Assembly: GCA_023014335.1 (NCBI GenBank)
Contig: JAECYW010000003.1
Span: 3,658,001 to 3,722,000 of the forward strand
Length of the DNA: 64,000 nucleotides
Direction of reading: 5' to 3'
DNA from: Galerina marginata
Taxonomy: Eukaryota; Basidiomycota; Agaricomycetes; Agaricales; Galerinaceae
Within the stretch, counting starts at the first letter, position 1; each line of letters starts with the position of its first letter. The notes under the pieces are model-generated. The model was not told the origin of the DNA. It did no database searches and saw only the letters and a list, made by a program, of their open reading frames with translations. Below, one piece after another: positions 59,207 through 64,000 of this stretch. The position numbers were made by a program, and so were the translations under genes.

Positions 59207-61754
59207 TGCCCCTCTGTTCGTTTTTGTGGGCCGTGTGTGGAGGAGAACAGGAGTTGAAAGGCGCAAGCACAGGGCGCGAGGATGGACGAAGAGAGAGTGT
59301 GTGGGGTTGAGGCGCTGAGTGGAGAAGCGCCTGTCTCTTGCTGCTGAAATGTTGTCATACAGGTCAGGCCCGCCCGGTGCTTGCGCCCGTTTTGGTACTG
59401 GTACTGGTACAGGAAACGACAATAACTAAACTTGCAACTTTACTCAAAATCTCAACTCTACGTTCTTGTCAACTATGTCAACAACAGGCAAACTTGTCTG
59501 TTCCAAAGCTCGATAAAGCTAGCGAGAACTGGGTGATCTATAAAGTCCGATTTCTTTGTCCGTCAACACTTGTGAGTACCTTAATATGTGGATGGTACCA
59601 TAATCGCAGGTGCAACCTACAACCTCATCGATTTCCGTGGTCAGCGCAGTTTCGACTTAATGGGTGCGCGAATGATTGCGACGACGACGTGTGGGCAAAC
59701 CAAGGTGTAAGGGGCTGCCGCAAGTAAACCAGGTCAGTAATGATTCCTTCTGAGCCTTGAAAATTGACTTACCTTGTATATAGAACCCTTCTCCCACTAC
59801 CGCTGGACTTGCAGTCTAAACTGTCGAAGTTCATGCCCTCCGCAAGCGCAGCTGTCGAGTCAAAATGACGGTTAGCACACCCTTTAAGATTTACAGGTAA
59901 ATAACATCTCTTAATATCATCGAACAATTACTCACCTACCCTGTGTCCCACTATGGACAGAGAACCTCCACGTCCGAGATCGCGCGGGCTAGACTGCTTC
60001 CTGTAGTTGTCATTGTTGCCATTGCTCATTATTGTCACTTTCCCCCGGTTCATTGGTTCATACGTTGGGCAGATGGAGCCGCAGCCACGGCGCATAGGGT
60101 GCGGGTGCGGGTGTGGGTGCGGATTGGATCCTGGCTCAAACATCAAGCGCTGCGTGGTGGGCGTTAGCTACACGATTCATGTTAACGACAGAGGGTTTGG
60201 GCAAAGGAAAAGGACGTACCGACACACAACACGACATCGCGACGCGGACAGCGACCTCAACAATCCGGTCCACCGTCCACCTTCTTTCCTTCCTTCTCGT
60301 TGTCGCAAACATCATGGATCCTAGATCCTTCCTCCTTCCTCTGAGACTCCGAGTCAGTCAGCGCCTGTGTGTATACGGCAATAAATACACTCCCTACACT
60401 GTCGGCGAGAAAACACAGGGCGTTAGAAATGCGCCGCAGGAGGTGAGAAGCGAGAGGCGAGAGGTGGTAGATGTGGCGCGGTGATACCGAGGCAGCTGCC
60501 ATCACATGAACAGCGGTCTGGACTATTGTAGTGGTCGCTGTCACTGTTCATTTCATGACGCAATTTGGCGAAACTCTTTCAATAAGAAATGTAAATGGAC
60601 TGACAAAGTTCAGATTTTATGACGGACAAAAAGAGAGCAAAGCAATCAAAGCGTCAAGACGAAGAAAAAACTTGACTCACAGGCCTCAGCGCCGTCAGCC
60701 GAAATGCCGAATTCAGTGTGATTAGATTTGAAATCTATTCTGTGCTTGAATGCCGACTTCAGTGTGACCGAAGTTAAAATCAATCTGGTGCGTGAATTTT
60801 GAATACATTGCGACCGAAAGTTGAAATCGATTCACGCTCTATGCAAAGCATTCCAGCATGAGCTTATTTTTAATTTAATCACAATTTATTTTGAAATCTA
60901 TTCTGTTCAGAAAGAAGCCAATGCCCGCAGTGTGTATGCAGGACATCGACGCCAGCCCATCCCCCGCCCCACCGGCTCCTCTGCACCAACAACCCGACCA
61001 CCGAGCCCGGCTGTTTCAACAACCGCGACGCGACATGAACCAAGGAGCCGGGCGCAAACGTCATCCATTTGCGAGGACGTTTGTGTCATTGCCGCCCCAT
61101 TGACCGCCACTCAGCACCATCGTCAACGCCAGTCCACCTTGACATCCTCCAGCATCTCTGCATCAACAATCCGACCACCAATCCCCGCTGTTTCAAGAAC
61201 TGCGATGCAACGCCTCGCCTTATCCACCTCCTGACGTCTCCCTGCTCGTGCTTCACGTCACTCGTGGGGCTCGATGCACGGGAGACGACGACTTTGATGG
61301 CACCAGTGAGCCGGGCATTTCCTTCTCGCACCTTCCAGTGCTCATTCACCTTCATTGGTGTCTAGTGTTGGAGAGCAAGAGAATGCAAACACTGTCATCG
61401 CCGCAGTGTTCGTGTTCATGCCGGACTGTACCCGTCGCTGTCGACCATATTGCACCACCATGCGCTCACTCAGCCCCACCCACACTGCTCGAATGGTTGT
61501 CTGTGGTGACGCCGACTCATCGTCGGGGCTGGTGTAATTACCAACTCCCTATGGATAGTGGGCTGCGTGAGCCCACTCGATGGGTGGGGTCCCAGGACGG
61601 CGTTTGTATTACCTGGCAACATCCCTCATCTCTCCTTTTCTTGACCACTCTTTTGTTTATTAGGCACCTCAGTGGAGTACCATTGTCTTGTAGTATAGTA
61701 GAAATACATATTGTTCTTTTGCTACTCAATTGAAGTCAGAGGCGCGAACAGCAA
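59207..61754. other. Gene-poor stretch with decayed repeats
   Basis: This is the right flank of the hAT insertion. It contains a degenerate partner of 26455-26600 at 59660-59790 (GGCAAACCAAGGTGT, then CTTACCTTGTATATA) and a partial triplication at 60695-60840 (units of about 46 bp starting GCCGA(A/C)TTCAGTGTGA). No gene is supported. Confidence 0.4.
60940..61215 (+). repeat. Direct duplication, unit about 172 bp
   Basis: CATCGACGCCAGCCC...ACAACCCGACCACC...GCTGTTTCAACAACCGCGACG (60945-61030) is repeated as CATCGTCAACGCCAGTCC...ACAATCCGACCACC...GCTGTTTCAAGAACTGCGATG (61118-61205). Both copies read as Pro/Ser/Thr-rich frames without a known domain. Confidence 0.65.
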
Positions 61755-62352
61755 AAGAAATCAGAATGTGAGGTGTACTGTAGATGTCACTGGACATTTC
61801 AAAGAAGTCATTTCTCAGCTTCCAGGGAGGTTCAGGAGATAAAACTGGTATCATTTTGTTCGCATTTTCGAGGAGAATACAATTATGTATTTTATTTAAA
61901 GGGGACAGCAAAAGGAGAGAAATGGGGAAGCAAAAACGCGTGCATCAAATCATTCCGGGGCTAATTTCCGCTTTTGGAATATTCGTGAACTAAAAATAGA
62001 GCATCATCCAGATGCTCATTCTCTAATCCACCCATTCCCAACTCGTTTGACACGCGCTAAAGGGTGAATAGGGTGTAAATAATATATTCCAACCTACTGC
62101 ACAAATTTTGGCGCCGCGAATTGACCCACATCCCGCACAGGAGCCAAAATAGCGCCCCAGCATCAAAATGGTGCATTGTTTGTTCATTGTTTGTACATCC
62201 CCGCCCCCCTGCGCTTTTCTAGCCATATCCCGCCTCATTCCCTGGAATTTTCGGCATCTAAAACACCCTACCCGCCTTCCGAGAGACATCCCCAACCTAC
62301 CCCCGGCATTTCCGGCACCTTACAGGCTTTTTTCTGAGGTCCTACCTAAAAT
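61755..62352 (-). repeat. Dispersed repeat R, copy 4 (complete, inverted relative to copy 3)
   Basis: The reverse complement matches 49038-49620 from the AAAAAAGCCTGTA(A) phrase through the TTAGTTCACGAATATTCC phrase at high identity, then degrades. The 12 kb between copies 3 and 4 holds unrelated elements, so I read them as independent insertions and not as the ends of one element. Confidence 0.8.
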
Positions 62353-63130
62353 GCACTTCAGTGGCCCCTACTTAGGTACCCGGCGGGAACTTTAATATGG
62401 GGTATATAACCTACCCATGGGGGTGTCTATAACAAAAATAAAAAATAAAAAGCGGCAGCTACAATTTATAAAAATTGTTAAAACTTTTTGTGGAATTATT
62501 AAAATTGTTAAAAATTTCAAAAATAAAAATGTTTTTGTTATAAAAACATGAGAAATGTTTTAAAATTTTAGAAAAGTCTTAACAATAAATAGAAATAGTT
62601 ATAGATTTGTTTTTTTTAATAGGTGCCAGGGGTCTTTTTATAGAAATATTAAATTGTACCTAGCGGACCAACCAGTGTAAGTAGATAGAATCTGTAAAGA
62701 GATCTTGTAATGCAACCCTGAGTACTATGTATTCTCCAAAGATTGAAGCAATCCAGAGGTTTGAATTCTTCTACCCCCTAAATGAATTTGGCATTTGTGG
62801 GCCAGCTAAAATAGGTGGCGAGGATCTGTTTAAAGATCATAAGGCATTATATAGAGTGGTATTCAGACCAAAACTACCAAATGAAATCAAAATCATTAAT
62901 TCTTGAATTAAATAAATACATATAGCATTCTGATACTGCAGGTCTTCCACAAGTTATTCACTACAAGTCTGCTGCAAGCGATACATGAATTTGCAAGACA
63001 AAGACATTCATTCTGACTCCTACTTCCAATCCCAGTTGTTCTTCCACCACTCCAAAAACCACAGGTGTCCTTCAAGCTCTGGCACTCATTCCAGTCTGAC
63101 TGCAATAATAACTGGCAACATCCAGACCTA
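62353..63130. other. AT-rich gene-free stretch
   Basis: From 62430 to 62620 the sequence is a low-complexity run of AAATT/AAAATTGTT words. The rest shows no gene. Confidence 0.5.
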
Positions 63131-64000
63131 CTCGTGCTCATCAAAAGTATTGCAACAACACGACCAAACAATGCGTCGCGTCTGCGGCGGTTCATTTTCA
63201 TCTCGTATTTACTGCACGAATTCTTACTTTAACTATGTCAAATGTCTACCAGTAAAACCTCACATACTGAGTACGATGACGCCACAAGAAACCAGTTTAT
63301 TGGGGCAATGCGTGCTACTGGAAAACTCACCGAATCTGCCCACCTTGTTGGCATGTCAAAGTCAGCTGCGTCGCGTCTCTGGAAGAAAACTCAGAAAACC
63401 GGAAAGACCAAAGACCGACCTCGTTCTGGCCGCCCACGCAAGCTTAACGATCGAGCAAAGCGTGCAATCGTGCGAGATAGCCTAAATCACCGACGGAAAC
63501 CATTTCAAGAGATCGCACATTGAGCAGTGGACAACATCAGCGGCTCAACCGTCGCAAGGGTTCTAGACGAACAAGGATACCATAGGAGGGTTGCTCGGAA
63601 AGTCCCGTTCCTCACCGCGGCTCAGAAGCGGAAGAGGTTGCAATGGGCGAAGGATTTTGCAGACGTTGACGAGAAGGAATGGATCAACTTGATGTCAACG
63701 GATGAATGCATGGTCGAGGTTGATGATGGGAAAGGCCGAATCCATGTTACACGACGTCCTGGCAAAGAACTTAAGGAAAACTGCGTCATTCCAAAGATGA
63801 AGCAGTCAAACATCAAGAGTATGCTATGGGCAGCTGCCATGCTTGGGAAGAAAGGGCCGTTGGTTGTGTTGGAATACCCGGGAGGCAAGGGAGGAGGAAT
63901 AAACACAGAACGGTATATTTCTCAGGTTCTCAATGCTCACCTCAAGCCTTTCTATGATCAGGTGGAGCTAGAAAGACCTGGAGTGGTGTTTCAGCAAGAC
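63131..64000 (+). mobile_element. 5' part of a Tc1-like transposon, cut by the window edge
   Basis: The transposase frame starts at 63242. About 110 bases upstream, TA followed by CTCGTGCTCATCAAAAGTAT at 63131 resembles the terminal repeats of Tc1-like elements, so I place the 5' end there. The 3' end is outside the window. Confidence 0.6.
63242..64000 (+). pseudogene. Tc1-like transposase with an in-frame stop, incomplete at the window edge
   Basis: It would be the nuclear cut-and-paste enzyme of the surrounding element. The first 93 codons form a helix-turn-helix DNA-binding part (ESAHLVGMSKSAASRLWKKT) followed by a basic GRPRK motif. A TGA at 63521-63523 interrupts the frame, and the same frame then stays open to the end of the window. 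After the stop come a second helix-turn-helix (ISGSTVARVLDEQGY) and the catalytic domain: LMSTDECM (first D) and VVFQQD at the last base (second D). The glutamate or third aspartate would lie beyond the window. The start ATG is the first in frame after the probable terminal repeat. Unless the stop is an error it is inactive. Confidence 0.85.

Noticed and set aside
49038..62352. Copies R3 and R4 as the long terminal inverted repeats of one 13 kb element
   Set aside because: R also occurs as split copies at 35820 and 41490, so it is a dispersed repeat. The interior between R3 and R4 holds independent insertions with their own ends.

Overview
The window looks like nuclear DNA of a filamentous basidiomycete, most likely an Agaricomycete. 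The protein genes are cut by many short GT-AG introns of about 50 to 70 nt. The mobile DNA is of kinds common in mushroom genomes: a BED-finger hAT element, a DDE element with a CELNPI motif, a Tc1-like element, a Ty3/gypsy remnant with a chromodomain, and a probable Helitron end. I saw no tRNA, rRNA, CRISPR or prokaryotic operon structure. The species call is an inference; no marker gene fixes it.

Layout. Bases 1 to about 24,000 are the genic half. I could join exons into open models for six genes or gene fragments. These are a pair of diverged paralogues in opposite orientation (3729-4822 minus and 18668-19714 plus), a 370-residue coiled-coil protein (9350-10683 minus), a protein with a nucleotidyltransferase-like motif (14746-16801 plus), a 527-residue helical-repeat-like protein (20235-22150 minus), and an FKBP prolyl isomerase with a nucleoplasmin-like N-terminus (22666-23793 plus). 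The last two are divergently transcribed across about 515 bases. Bases 24,000 to 30,000 are mostly non-coding, with weak exon-like pieces near 26 kb.

Bases 30,000 to 64,000 are an accessory, transposon-rich half. In order they hold a decayed Ty3/gypsy 3' end, several short-word arrays, a 0.65 kb inverted-repeat element, a 1.1 kb non-autonomous element (A), a complete DDE transposon with 37-bp perfect terminal repeats and TA target duplication (37806-40651), a 2.45 kb near-palindrome (41737-44184), a broken multi-exon gene (45166-47481), a second non-autonomous element (B, 51992-52996), a complete hAT transposon with an 8-bp target duplication (54840-59198), and the 5' part of a Tc1-like transposon cut by the window edge. 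A dispersed repeat family, called R here, recurs at least four times. Two of its copies are split, one by element A and one by the palindrome, which gives independent support for those element boundaries.

The most unusual theme is the word array: a 100 to 250 bp stretch in which one short word and its reverse complement recur many times, with a different word at each locus. The hAT element carries such words just inside its termini, which suggests that the others are ends or miniature copies of DNA transposons. Elements A and B share one body, but their terminal words have changed in step (GGACAG versus GGGCAG), including a third copy of the word in the middle of each element.
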